Of a stretch of 64,000 nt of DNA, positions 43,901 to 56,131 are shown one piece after another. The DNA is from Lanius collurio (taxonomy: Eukaryota; Chordata; Aves; Passeriformes; Laniidae). The stretch's first letter is position 1; each line of letters begins with the position of its first letter. The stretch is taken from assembly GCA_020086605.1 (NCBI GenBank), contig JACBWW010000021.1:7643077-7707076 (forward strand). The letters are read 5' to 3'. The notes below the pieces were generated by a model. It searched no databases. It was not told the origin of the DNA and saw only the letters and a list, made by a program, of their open reading frames with translations. The position numbers and the translations under genes were made by a program.

Positions 43901-46900
43901 AAGTTCAGGGCAAGAACCCCCAGTTAAGAGCAAAAATCTTCCAAAATTGTGTGTGCCAGGTTGAGAAATTTCCAAGTAAACAAAACACAGAGGTTGTAGT
44001 GAAAAAATAAAGTGGTTTTCAAAGTGTTTGATTTGTAATTAGTTTTGAGAGAAAATACAGTATTTGCCCAAAGTGTTATTGGAGACATGTTGGCATAATA
44101 ATGCCAAACCATCTTTCTTGCTGTGTCACCTGGGGGAGAGAGATTATAGTGCTGCTGTCTGGCATAGCCTGATCCATGATGTATACATATGGATAACATA
44201 GTTTTCCTTGGAAAGGATGTTTTGTACAAGCTGCCATTAGGAGCAAGAACCTATTTCATCTTTATCTCTTTGTCAAAAATAGCCAAGGTCATAACAACAG
44301 GCAGCTGTAACGTCACAGCAAGATCACTTTTAAGGGTATAGCCCTGGAGCAGCTGGAGTGCCTCAGTCCTGTGACTCGTGATGAATGGGAACAGCAGATC
44401 CTCTGCTAAATCTGAACGAGGTTGTTTGACAAGTCATGGAAAGCAACAGCAGAAGTCTCAGGAGAAAAATGAAGTGTTTTAAAGTGAGGCTGTGGTGGTT
44501 TTCAGGCTTGATTTTAGCATTCATATTCTCCAATTGCTTTTAACTATTTCTGAAGAGGCAATGGAGTTCAAAGGAAAGATCCCTGGTTCACGAATTCAGG
44601 CTCAAATGAAATTCATGTGGCTGATCTGCCAGAATCATTAGCTGATTTTTCATCCTCAGATTTTTAGGATAGGATTGACCAGGAAACCACCAGAGTCCAC
44701 CAAAGAGGGGCAGAAGTGCAGGACCTCAGCTCTTCTACGCTGTTAGTGGGCTGCTGCTTAGATCCAGAGCCTGTCCTTGAGGGACACTATCCATGGCTCT
44801 TGTTGGGAAATTTGTCAGTGAGGGGTTTCTACCTCAGTGCCTGTTGTATCCAAGTGCCAGATGAGGTCACAGAACCAGGTACAATGTTCCAGTTTCTACC
44901 ATAGCCCAAGTGTTTCATTTGCCATTCCAGCTGTTGGGTTTAGAGGCAGTTTGTAAAGATCTGTTTGAAGAATTAATCTTCAGTTCCAATCCAGTCTTAA
45001 TTATAGCTGAAATGGGATTTCATATCCATAGTATGTGGACTTCAAAGTTTTAACACACTTTTCATTTAAGCCGAGCTCAAATTACAGCTTAATTTTGATG
45101 TGATATGCAGACTCAGTGACAACTGCATCATGCAAAGAGATGCAAATGTACAAAATCAAACTCCAGTGAGGCTCATACCAGGATCTTTCCATAGCAATTA
45201 CGGAGCGGAATTGATTTCTGTCTCTCAGTTCTAACAATTTGCTCTTCCTTAAACTTAAAAAACATCCATCTCCCTTAAATCACTGCTGAACTGGTGTAAT
45301 CAGGTAAACAGCTTGTGTTTAATTCTTGCCTCTGCTGGATGTTGGGCCCACGCACTGGGGCTCAGGCCCTGGGTTTCATGTGTTCCCAGGTTCTGTGGCA
45401 GCAGCTCTTCCAGGGCCCAGCCCACGCAGGACAGCCTGTGAAAGGGAATGAGATGTAAACACAAGCTGCTGTGAAGTGCCGTTGGTGGCACAGCAGCATG
45501 TCCTGCATGTATTTTTACACAGATAATTTGGCTGCATTAAACCAGGCTAATCCATCACTTTTTAGTCAGTGGGAATATTTTGTCTATTGCTGAAGCTGTT
45601 GATATCTGCCCAGTCGTTTGTGGCAGTTTCTCCTCACTTTGTGAGGGATGTGTATCCTCTCAGCTTCCATGAATTAACTGCATGGGAGGTGCTGCAAGCT
45701 TATGGAAAGGTACTGGAGTCATATGAGCTTGGGCTTCTCTCACAGTTACAGGGCTGAGCAAAGGGCAAGGGTTGATTCTGGAAAAGGAAAAGTAGAATCA
45801 AGATTTACTCTGGGAACGAACTGCTTTCTGTACTTCTGTGTGATTCATTGGTGAATAGATCAGTTGCCAGTTGTTCCAAGTCTTGTACTAAAGTGAGTGA
45901 AAAATAGAAATTCAGCACCCTATGTCCTTTTACTTTTCACCTTCATCTTCCCTGTCAGAGTCTGGGAGAGTTCTTCCTTCCCTAAATCAGCTGGTTGTGT
46001 CTAAAGCCAAGGTAGTGACAGATCATTTCCCCAGCACTTCCAGCCCTCCTCTGAGACTCCCTCTTTTGGATAATTTGAAGAGTCAATTGAGCTGACCTAA
46101 CTCTGTCTGTTCCAGTCCCTGGAGTTCTGTCTTCTAGCTAGTCCCTTGCTCTCAAGGCTTGATCCAGCCTTGTACATCATACATATGAAAAGTCCTTTTA
46201 AAGTCAATAAGGAACAGTCTTAACTTCTTTAAGTTAGATAAATGCTTAAGCCATTACCAGAATGGGAACTTGTGAGATGAGGTGGGAATCAGGTTGGTGA
46301 GGATCTCTTTTACAGTTACTGAGTGTCCTCCAGGAGGAGCAAGGGCATGAACATCGCTCAGGCCTCACAGCTGGCAAATGGGAGGTGAGCAAGATGGAAA
46401 TTCTGTATTCCATGGAACAAAACTGCAATTCTTTAGGCTGGATACCTCTGGAAAATCACTCTGAATCCAACACTGAATTCCTGCTGAAAACCAAAAAGGG
46501 AAGCTGTGAGCAAATCTTATTGTGTAAAACCTTACTGTTTGCCTGTCAGTAGGGCAGTATGGCAGGGACTGGTGCTTCCAAAAGGGGGTGAGAAAAGGCA
46601 TTTAGGTTTTGGAGCAGAGTGCTGGGTGTGAAGCTTTGTGAGCAGGCAGGGTTATCCAGGGAAGTTCTGTCCCAGAGCATCCCACAGAGCAACAGTGGAG
46701 CCCTCCCAAAGCACAGCCCATTTGAACCTGGGGCACAGCTGAACTCTGTGGGTACTCTCTGATCTGGGAAGTGGCTTGATGATTGATTAAAACTTTAAAT
46801 TTTCAGGATAACTTTCAGTAAATGAAACCATGGTTACAAGCACTGAATGGGCTAAACGCATTCCCGTGCAGGTTTGTGTGGTTATGCAAGAGGGAATTTG

Positions 46901-47524
46901 GCTCCCATATATCCTTCCTTGGCTGCCAAATTGGTGAGAGCAGAGCAGACTTTGCAGAGAGGCAGCGTATGTGTGACGAGTTGTTAATTTTATTAATTTG
47001 ACTGAGGCTTTTCTCACTTTAGACAGAGTAATAGCTATAAAAGAAAGAACCTACTAAAATATCCTCTTTAATGAACTGAATTGCTAATGCTGAATTTCAT
47101 TGCTGGAGCATCTTACAATAATGTGGCTTTAAATGTGCACTACACAAATGAACAGACTTTAGATCAATTTAAAAGTACCGTTGGTATAATTTTATGGCCT
47201 GGTCACTAAGAGCTGCCACTTGGAGAAAAGAGCAAAATTTCCTTTTGCAAAGCATAGGCAAAAATCTCAGCTGTGAACACCCACTCAAAAGTATTCCTGG
47301 GGTTTTTGCTTGCTAAAAAATACACACAAAGAAGTGCAGTGGTCCTTGGGAAAGCTTCTAAATCACTTTTCCCTTTGTTAGACATGGCAAGGCATTTCAA
47401 GGCATGCTTGGAGAGTGCAGAGCTCAACTCACTGTCCAACACTAAGGTTTTGGAAAATCCTCCAGGAGCTATTTCAGGCACCTGAACCTGGAGGAGCCTC
47501 AGGCCTGTTCTGACTTTTTCTGGG

Positions 47525-47571
47525 TTGTGAATTACTGTCCCTAAACTGGATTGTGAATTACTGTCCCCAAA
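47525..47571. repeat. Two-copy tandem duplication (26-bp unit)
   Basis: TTGTGAATTACTGTCCC is followed by TAAACTGGA and then a second TTGTGAATTACTGTCCC with CAAA. The two shared segments are nearly identical, indicating a recent local duplication. Confidence 0.9.
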
Positions 47572-50093
47572 GACAAGTGAGAGAGCTGAGAAAGGCCTTA
47601 CTGCTCCATCCAGTGCTATTAGGATTTTTCAAAAGCTGCTGTTCTTCCTAGTTAAAATACTATTTTCTGGGTAGTCTTTAAGGGTTGAAATCAAAAAGGG
47701 AAACCAAAGGTTTCATTCAAAAGTTAAACTTGAAATTTACCTTGGGCCTCCAGCAGCTAAAATTTGCTAAAAAAAGGTGGATATTCATCACCCAGTGTTA
47801 GACACCTGCCTGCCTGTGTGTGGATACCTGAGAGCTGAGGCACAGCCAGTAAATCATTCCAAGACCAGCAGGGAGTGTGCCCAGGCATCAGAGGCAGGCA
47901 CATAAACACACAGTTTTCCATGGTACTGAGGGTTTCTTTGTTTAGGCTTAAATTTCAGGGTCTCCATACAAAGATACTAAAGTCCTTTATTTCAGGAAAC
48001 AGCAGCTGGGTGGATTTTAGCTGCTCTTTGGCTGCTGCACTGAACAGTCCCCATCGTCCATGTCCCCTCCCACTGACCTGGTGTTCAATGTGGGCAGTGT
48101 CTGCTCCAAGGGAAAGTGTTACATGCTGAGATTTGTCCTCAGGCATCACCCTAATTTTGTGTGAACTTAGCTCAGCCTCCACAAGGCAGGGAGTCCTCAT
48201 TTCTCCTCAGTTTCCGTGGGAGTTGAGTATATTTGTCGTCTGGGGCCATGTTGGAGCTGAAAAGGGATGGCTGTGGTGGGCTAGGAAGAGCTCAGCCACC
48301 AGTTAATGGCTGTGCTAAAGAGGAGGGAGGCTCTGATGTACAGCTGGCCTTGGTGTCTTGGGTGGGTTGCATTTAAAATACAGCCTGGAGGCAGCTTTGC
48401 TAACTTTAGAGATGTGTGATGATCAGAGCTGCAGGAGACTACACAGAAGTGATGCAACACGACAGTTTAAAGTGAGAGAGTGATAGCACTGAGCTCCTCC
48501 ATTGCCTAATGGGGATGTGGCAGCAGAATGGATCATTCTGCTATATATTGGTTTTAAAGTTCTTTCCATGTCACTAAAATATTTTGTTGGAATAAGAGAC
48601 CTCCTCTGAAGCAAAAGTTAGGGATGTATCTGCCATTGCATAGGTGACACTCATTGGAATTTCTCTTTAGCCTTACAATCACTTGCATTTCTAGTAGCTT
48701 CTCCATGCAGGAGCAGGCCATGGTGATCTTAAATCACTCTGCATAAAATAGGAGAGTTTCAGGCAGTCTTCTATGTTTTACCCAGTATTTGTGCTATTGT
48801 GAGTTTGATACTAAGGTTCTGAAGTGAAATATTTTCTGAAGTTTCTCTGAAAAATCCTGTTCTCCTAAATTACGCTCACAAAAATCCCTCTTAGGCCCCT
48901 CAAATCGTACTCTGATATTTATTTGTAGTCCTTAACAAAACCCTGAAAAAGTGTTTGCCATAGGAGCAGATATCTTGTGTCCCCAATGAAATGAATGTTT
49001 GTTGACAGCTTGTCTGCCTTGGTGTTGTGGAGAGAAATAATGAGATAGCAGAGGACTTTAACAAGTGCAAATGTGCCTGTAAATCCAGGGCTGGCAGATC
49101 AGAGCCCTCGCAGGCCGCTCGCAGGTGAGCGTTTTGTTTTCGCCTGTAATCGAGCTCGGGCAGGGAGTGGAGCAGGCCCACAGCTCTCCAGAAGGAAAAG
49201 CATGGAAAATGAGGGAATGTGTCGTGACCTAAGGAAATAAATGAGCAGATGGTGTACCAGCATCATACCTGACACTCCAGAGGAGGTGGTTGTAGCATAA
49301 CTACCGACTGCAAACAGAGTTGTGAACAGATCCCAAAGCCAAGAAAAGCAGAGGGAAGGTGTTATGCATAGATGCATGGAATACAAAAGCAGGGCAAAAT
49401 AAAGACTGAGACATGACAGAGAAGGAATTCGGGGGAAAAGTTGGAAAAATAAGCAAGGTGAGACAACAGGCAGAAGCAGGTGGGGATAGAAAAGGAGGTT
49501 TGCGTGCAGATAACTGACTCGAGAAAATACATAGCTGAATCTGGATGTTTTTCAAATGAACACTGTGATGCATGTGAGGTACCTACAATTTCAGCCTTGT
49601 GAGCAGTTACTGGCTGATTCTACTGAGGAGAAATTACAGATTTTGTCAAAATAAGAAAGTGAAGTGGGAGAGAATAGAATGGTGATGGGAGATGCCACAG
49701 ACAGGTTAATGAGGGTGAAGATTTTTCTAGTTCCAGCTGGAATAGAGTTATTTTTCTTCCTAGTTGCTGATCCAGTTCTGTGGTTTGGATTTAGGTTGAG
49801 AATAATATTGATCACACACTGATGTTTAGATGTTGCTCAGAAGTGCTCACCCTAAGTCAAGGACTTTCCATTTTCCCCTGCTCTGCCAGGGAAGAGCTGC
49901 ACAAGGAACCAGGAGGGGCTACGGCCAGGACAGATGAGCTGAACTGGGCAATGAGATATTCCATACCATGGAATGTTGTGCTCAGTGAATAAACTGGAAA
50001 GCACCAATTGCTGCCCAGGGACAGGCTGGGCATCTGTCAGTGGGTGGTGAGCAAGTGTGTTGTGCAACAATTATCTTTATTTGGCTTTATTCC

Positions 50094-50587
50094 TCCTCTT
50101 CCCCTTCCCCTTCCCCTTCCCCTTCCCCTTCCCCTTCCCNNNNNNNNNNNNNNNNNNNNNNNNNNNNNNNNNNNNNNNNNNNNNNNNNNNNNNNNNNNNN
50201 NNNNNNNNNNNNNNNNNNNNNNNNNNNNNNNNNNNNNNNNNNNNNNNNNNNNNNNNNNNNNNNNNNNNNNNNNNNNNNNNNNNNNNNNNNNNNNNNNNNN
50301 NNNNNNNNNNNNNNNNNNNNNNNNNNNNNNNNNNNNNNNNNNNNNNNNNNNNNNNNNNNNNNNNNNNNNNNNNNNNNNNNNNNNNNNNNNNNNNNNNNNN
50401 NNNNNNNNNNNNNNNNNNNNNNNNNNNNNNNNNNNNNNNNNNNNNNNNNNNNNNNNNNNNNNNNNNNNNNNNNNNNNNNNNNNNNNNNNNNNNNNNNNNN
50501 NNNNNNNNNNNNNNNNNNNNNNNNNNNNNNNNNNNNNNNTCTTCCTCTTCCTCTTCCTCTTCCTCTTCCTCTTCCTCTTCCTCTTCT
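50094..50587. repeat. Hexanucleotide expansion: (CCCCTT)n, gap, (TCTTCC)n
   Basis: Left of the gap there are about seven CCCCTT units and right of it about eight TCTTCC units, all pyrimidine on the + strand. On the minus strand the left side reads GGGGAA repeats, a pattern able to form G-quadruplexes. The repeat sits inside the LTR, where related copies carry short pyrimidine runs. The long open frames reported across this region are only repeat translation plus unknown bases. Confidence 0.95.
50140..50539. other. Assembly gap of exactly 400 N
   Basis: All bases are N. The gap lies inside the hexamer repeat, so its true length is unknown and 400 is probably an estimate or placeholder. Confidence 1.
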
Positions 50588-52929
50588 TTTTATATTATTA
50601 TTATTACTGTTCTTATCTCGTCCAGTGGGTTTTACCCTTTTCCTGTTCTCCTTCCCATCCCACTGGTGAGCAGAGCGAGCCTCTCTGGGGGACTTAGTAG
50701 CCATCTGGGCTTAAACCAGGACAAGAATCTGAACTGGGTAATACTCAGACAGAAGAAGGATTTAGAGATTAAGTGCTCAGGTTTAAGTGGCATTTGTCTT
50801 TTTTTGGTGCTGGCAAAGAAACCTGTTGAAGTGTTTATGAAGGGATGTAAATGTGTGTTCTACAGCACTATGGCTTCAATAAACACTATGTAATGTTTAA
50901 ACACAATGTATTGAAGTGGGATGCTGGAAGTTATAGTGCATTCAACTGCCAAAAATGCCTTTTCTTGGCCTGGAAGGATCAGGCAAACAAAGAAAGTGCA
51001 GTTTTCTATAGTCAGGATTTATTTTCTTACTGACAAAAGTGGAGGTGAAATACCAGGAGTTTTGCACATTAGGGAAAATTTATACAGTCAAAAGTTCACT
51101 TGTATTTCTGTACTCACAGAAATACTTTATACCTTTAGTCTTGACCCTTCCTTACACTATTTGATTGCCTTAAATGTGTGGTATATAACAAGCACATCTC
51201 CCAGTCATTTCCTTACAGCTGATTCAATGCAGAGAAACTGCAGGATTTTATTTATTAAACATGCCTATGTTAGCCCATCAGAGTATCTGGATGTTTGGGA
51301 GTAAAAATGAGAGTTCTAAATACCTCAGTCTTGTCCAAGAAAGCCCAGAGAGGGCCATTTGTCAGGGAAGCTGGGAAGAGACCCAAGTGTCACAGATATG
51401 GGTGTCACTGTCTTTGTAATGGCAAGAACTCATGAAATATGATCAGTGACCTAAAAGATGAGTAAAGTCAGAGAATAACAATGCACAATGAGTTTCTGGG
51501 TTGTGGACTGAAATCAAAAGGGACCTACTGCTACACAGAGACTTCTGATAAAAGAACTATGGGGAAGAAAGGTGGAAAAGGGAAAGACCATGTGTGAGAA
51601 AGGTTCCCATCCACTACTGTTTTGTAGCAGTAGGTTTTATCCACTTTCATGTCTTTGGGGTGTACTGTGCAAGGATTTAGGCCCCATTAGGAATAACAGT
51701 AAATGCCAGATGGAAATGATGTGTGTATTGTTACTGAGATTATTTTATATCAGGAAGAGCTTTATGGGCATCAGCCAGAAAGAAGAGAGATAAAACACTC
51801 ATTCTTTGATCTTAGAGGGTGGTCATTCTACATGAAAAGTCTCTGCTGTTTATAATTTTCATTTTCAGTAGCTTTTCTGCCTATCATACAGTGCCTGTTC
51901 ATGTGAAGGCCAGAGGCTGCCAGGTTTTATAACCCTGACCAGGATGCTTAAAAATATGTGCATAAAACTCAATGTAGAGGGTAAAATTCAGGGTGAAATT
52001 AGCCAGCAAAATTCAAATTTTAACAGAAGCAGCTAAAAAATGAAACAGCAGATATTTTGGGTGCTTTAGAGGTAAGAGTTTCTCACCCTTCCTCCTGCCT
52101 GCTTAAATCTCACCTTTCTGAACCCCATGTACAGAGCTGCAATGTTCTAATTATGCAGCAGTGTGAGTAAATCATGAAAATTGATTAGAGAAGAGTTTTT
52201 AGCCAAGGCCCAAAGTCTGATGCCCTCTCTGACTTATCTACATTGCAGTGATAATTTCCTAAATAAAGATCAAAGCCGGGAAACAAACTGCAGAAGAAGG
52301 CAGGTTTGCAGAAAGATGTGAGGATTCCTATGGACTTTGAATTTTTCCATGGAGATTGCACACTTAGCTGCTGGGGTGGAAGGTAGGGAGACATAGCTGG
52401 AAGCTTGAGGAATTTTTTGGGAATCCAGGATAACCTTTGCTTCATCATCTACTTTAGCCTGTTAGTTCTTCCCAATTACATGGCATCTACTTCAGTTGGG
52501 ATAGCAATAAGAAAATACATGCATTTCTGAAAATATTATCTCCTTCTTCTAGGATAAACTCCAGCCACTGGAATTCCCCAGACTCCAGTTTGGGAATACC
52601 AGCTGAGTGTGGTACCTCTCCCTTGCAGATTTGGTGGGGCTATGGGCCATAGGAGCTTAAGGACAGAGCCCAGTGAATTTGTGTTCAACATCAGGTGAAG
52701 GATTGGTTTGTCAGAGTTTATTCAGAAATCTGTTGGGAAGGGGGTGTTGTTATTTAGCCCATTTGTGAAATCTGATGGTGGCAGCCCAGTTCTGGGTTTC
52801 TTGGGAACCACCCCTCCACGACATTGGTAAGAGTCTCACCACCTTTCATCCTCAGCTTCTGGCTCCAGGGCTCTTCACAGTGCTCAGGTTCACAGCTCAG
52901 AGCTCAATCAACTACAAGAAGTGCCATTT

Positions 52930-53116
52930 AGGCATTAAAAACTGTACTACTGTAAGGATGATTAAAGACTGGAATAGACTGCTCAAAGAGATTATGGAGT
53001 ATGTCCTTGGAGATATTCAAAATTCAACTGGATACAGTCTTTGACAACTTGGACTAGATGATCTCTAGGGGTCCTTTCTACCTCAGCTGTTCTATAATTC
53101 TGTGATTCTATGAATT
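52930..53116 (+). mobile_element. CR1 LINE 3' fragment
   Basis: The segment contains gattaaagactggaatagac, ccttggagatattcaaaatt, ttggactagatgatctctag, gggtcctttctacctcag and the terminal ataattctgtgattctatga. This is the 3' end of a forward CR1 with the characteristic tandem ATTCTATG-type tail. Confidence 0.92.
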
Positions 53117-56100
53117 ATTTTATTCCTGTAACTTTAGTGATGTCTGAATCAGAGCAGGAGGCTTAGTGAATTGCTGGATATGGTGGAAAACGTAGAATAT
53201 CTAAGCAGCAGGTCAGAGCATTCTGAAAGCCCCTGTGAATCTCCTGTGTCTGAGAACAGAACTCTATTATGGTGTGCCTGTCCAAAGATCTATGTGGTTA
53301 TTGTCACTCCAAAATCCTGAAATGCCATGGAAATTCTTCTGACAGGATGTATTTTCATCAGTGAATTCAACAGTACTAGAATTCCTTGCTCATATTCAAG
53401 AATTCAGGCTCTATTTCCGACTCTGTTTCTGGACTGCTGCTTCATTCTGGACACGTCCTTTCCCTCTGTGTCTCATTTTCTGGTTTATGGAATTGTGAGC
53501 CTGACCACATCTGGGGGATACTGGAGTTTCTAGATGAAAACTGCAACAGAAGAAATAGATGTTTCTCCTCAAAGTAGTGAGATCCATTGTTGTGTGGGGA
53601 AGCATGTGTTCTATCTGACAGCAAGAAATGACGTTAATTAATTACTCTGACATGCAGTCATGATATTGCAGTCGGTGTCCGAGATGTCCAGATGTTGGGT
53701 TGTTCTTCCAGGATGCAACATGTTGGAATGCATTAGGAGGTGCATTTTTGCTCTGTGGGTGACTATGACAAATTGAGGCACAGCCAAGCCATTAAGTTGC
53801 TCCCAGGCATCTTTCACGCTTCATCCATTCCATGAGTGATAGATGGTATTAAACCTCTCCCTTTTTTTTGTGGGGAAAAACACATTGTGGATAATGGAAA
53901 GGAAATCATCAGCACTAATATTTATCCCAACTTTGTTTTGTATCTGCAAGATCAATGTTTTTTAATTCACTCTTCATTCTCTTTTGCTTCATTTGCTTTG
54001 TTGTTGTAAAGAACATGTTGCATCTCGGGATCACATTTGGAGAGAAGTTTTATTAATACAGAACTACACAAGCGGAATTGTTCTGGGTCCATAGAAATGA
54101 CAACAGAAACTCAGCCACTGTGAGGTGTTTAAACTCAGTATTTAACATTTCTTAGTGGTTTCTTTATAGCACCTACAGCTCCTCTCACCTGAAGTTCTTT
54201 CTGGGCTGATTAGAGAAGGAGACTTAAGTAAACTCCACATGTGGCCTTTGGGGGTTAAATATCCCAGGAAAGGTCTGCTAATCCTGAGCAGGTGTGAAAG
54301 GGAGAACATGGACAGAGAAACAGCAGATATTAAGGAATGAAATTGCAGGGAATTCTCTGGGTTAGGCTGGTATTGCCATAACAGGAGAGCAGACAACCTA
54401 GACCTCTCTGTAGGGAAACATTATGCCCCATTAAGTAAACTAAAATGTGCATTTCAGTTCTGGTTCTCAGGATCTTTGCAAATGCCATTTCATCAGCATT
54501 TTGGAAATCCCAGTAATGAGACTGTGGCCAGTGGGCTGCCAAAAGAGGAGGCTGCTTCCCCTCCAAGTAACATGGTTTTTCTAATATTTTGTTTTCTAAT
54601 GCAGATCAAAATCCAAATTCTCCCTTTTCTGTCTTTCACACATTAAAACCCAGCAGTAACAGTACAGCATGTTAAAGTAAAACAGAAATGGTGGAGCTGT
54701 GTGTCTGAGCAGGGTCCAGTCTTGATCTGTTCTGACTCTGTCAGTACCAGTTTCCATGATGTCTCCTGTGCTTCTTGCACAACACAGACTCTCCCCGTTT
54801 TTTTACTGAAATTGAATAGTTTCTTTAATAAAATAAGCAATGATCAGCACTGGTACATGGGTCATGCAGCTTGTATAGGAAATTGAGACTTTCATAACAT
54901 TCAAGAAAGACAAGTTAAAATTCTAGTAAATTAGGTCAACCGTCCTCTTTTCTTCATAACTGAGAATTTCTTCTTATACTTCCATTACAGTGTGATTCAG
55001 GAGGGAACCAAGTTTTGAAGTTTTCTTTTAGGGATAAGGCATATTTGTGACAAAGTTTCTTTCTCAGTGGAAGTCTGTCCACTGAGCAGTTACAGACTGT
55101 TACTCACTCATCTTGGAGGAGAATGCCGAGGTTCCTGTGCCACTCACATTTCAGTGAAGATCTGAGATCCAGCTCCTATTCATCCTAAAGGGGATTTCAG
55201 GAGTTAATTGATCTGGTGGGAGCTCTCTGCACGGAAACTGAGGGTTTTTTTCCCTGGACACTGCATAAGAAACCCGTTCATCACCATCCCCAACTCCATG
55301 ACTGATTAGCTTATATTTGCTTCTCTCAGCGTCTTCCTCTAGAGCCACATTTTTTCCTGGTTTCAATACAGAAATGGAAATTAAATGTCAAACTAGGCTC
55401 TGATATTTCAAAAGAGACAGACTTGAAAAACAGAAACATGACCAGAAGAAATGTTTAAAATTTTATCATGGCCCAGTCCTCAGATATCCAGCAGCGGATC
55501 CTATCTGAGCAGAGGCTGTGTGTAATTGCATTTTAAGGAAGTGAACAGACCAGCTTCAGTTGCAGGATTGTTTGGTTTACTGTAATTAGATAAATTAATC
55601 AGTACATTAACTTCTAATGCCGAGCAGAGTTCTGAAATGAGTTGCAGATATTTGCTATTTTGTTAGGATTTAAAGAACAAACCCTTCCTTGACAGGTCAG
55701 TGTCAAGGCAGCGAGGCTACCAGAGCTCTGTGAGTGTGTAAAAGGTTTTAAATTCCATAAAGTATAGCACAGAGAAAGTTACCATTGGGCTACTTGATAT
55801 TTTTAAGAGAAAGAAACAGGTTAGTTTGAGTTAATGATTGCACTTCCATATAAATTTGTAAATGTCAGCTCATAACTAGCTTTGGCCTCACCTATAGATA
55901 GTATGAATCTATATTTCATAGACAGGAAGCAAAAGACTTCCTCCTCATCCTTTGCTTGTAGTGCTCCCATTGACATCACCTGTATGGTCCCAGAAATTGT
56001 TTATCCATGTGGCTGGGATGGCTTCTTGTTCTGCATAAAGGACAACTTGTGAAACACCTGGATGATGGTGCTGCCACACTTTTCAAGGTCCAAAATTTCC

Positions 56101-56121
56101 TTGACCAGAGCACTTTATACA

Positions 56122-56131
56122 CCCCCCCCCC
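56122..56131. repeat. Ten-base C run
   Basis: A homopolymer C run sits in otherwise ordinary intron sequence; its length may be an assembly estimate. Confidence 0.9.

Larger units (their letters stand above)
49723..50723 (+). mobile_element. Near-complete solo LTR of an avian ERV (ERVL-like), forward orientation
   Basis: The left end, TTTTCTAGTTCCAGCTGG, aligns with the bird LTR start TGTCCTGGTTTCAGCTGG. Then follow the conserved blocks tcaccctaagtcaaggactt, ctgctctgccagggaagagc, gatattccataccatggaat (promoter region), gggcatctgtcagtgggtgg and gagcaagtgtgttgtgcaac. After a hexamer repeat and a gap, the right end has tcccatcccactggtgagca, gacttagtagccatctgggc and ttaaaccaggaca, the usual LTR 3' end. 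The five bases on each side (aagat and agaat) are not an identical target duplication. No gag, pol or env is adjacent, so it looks like a solo LTR. Confidence 0.85.

Noticed and set aside
50008..50893. Long open frames of 205-278 codons on both strands
   Set aside because: Most codons are unknown N bases; the rest translate the hexamer repeat and LTR.
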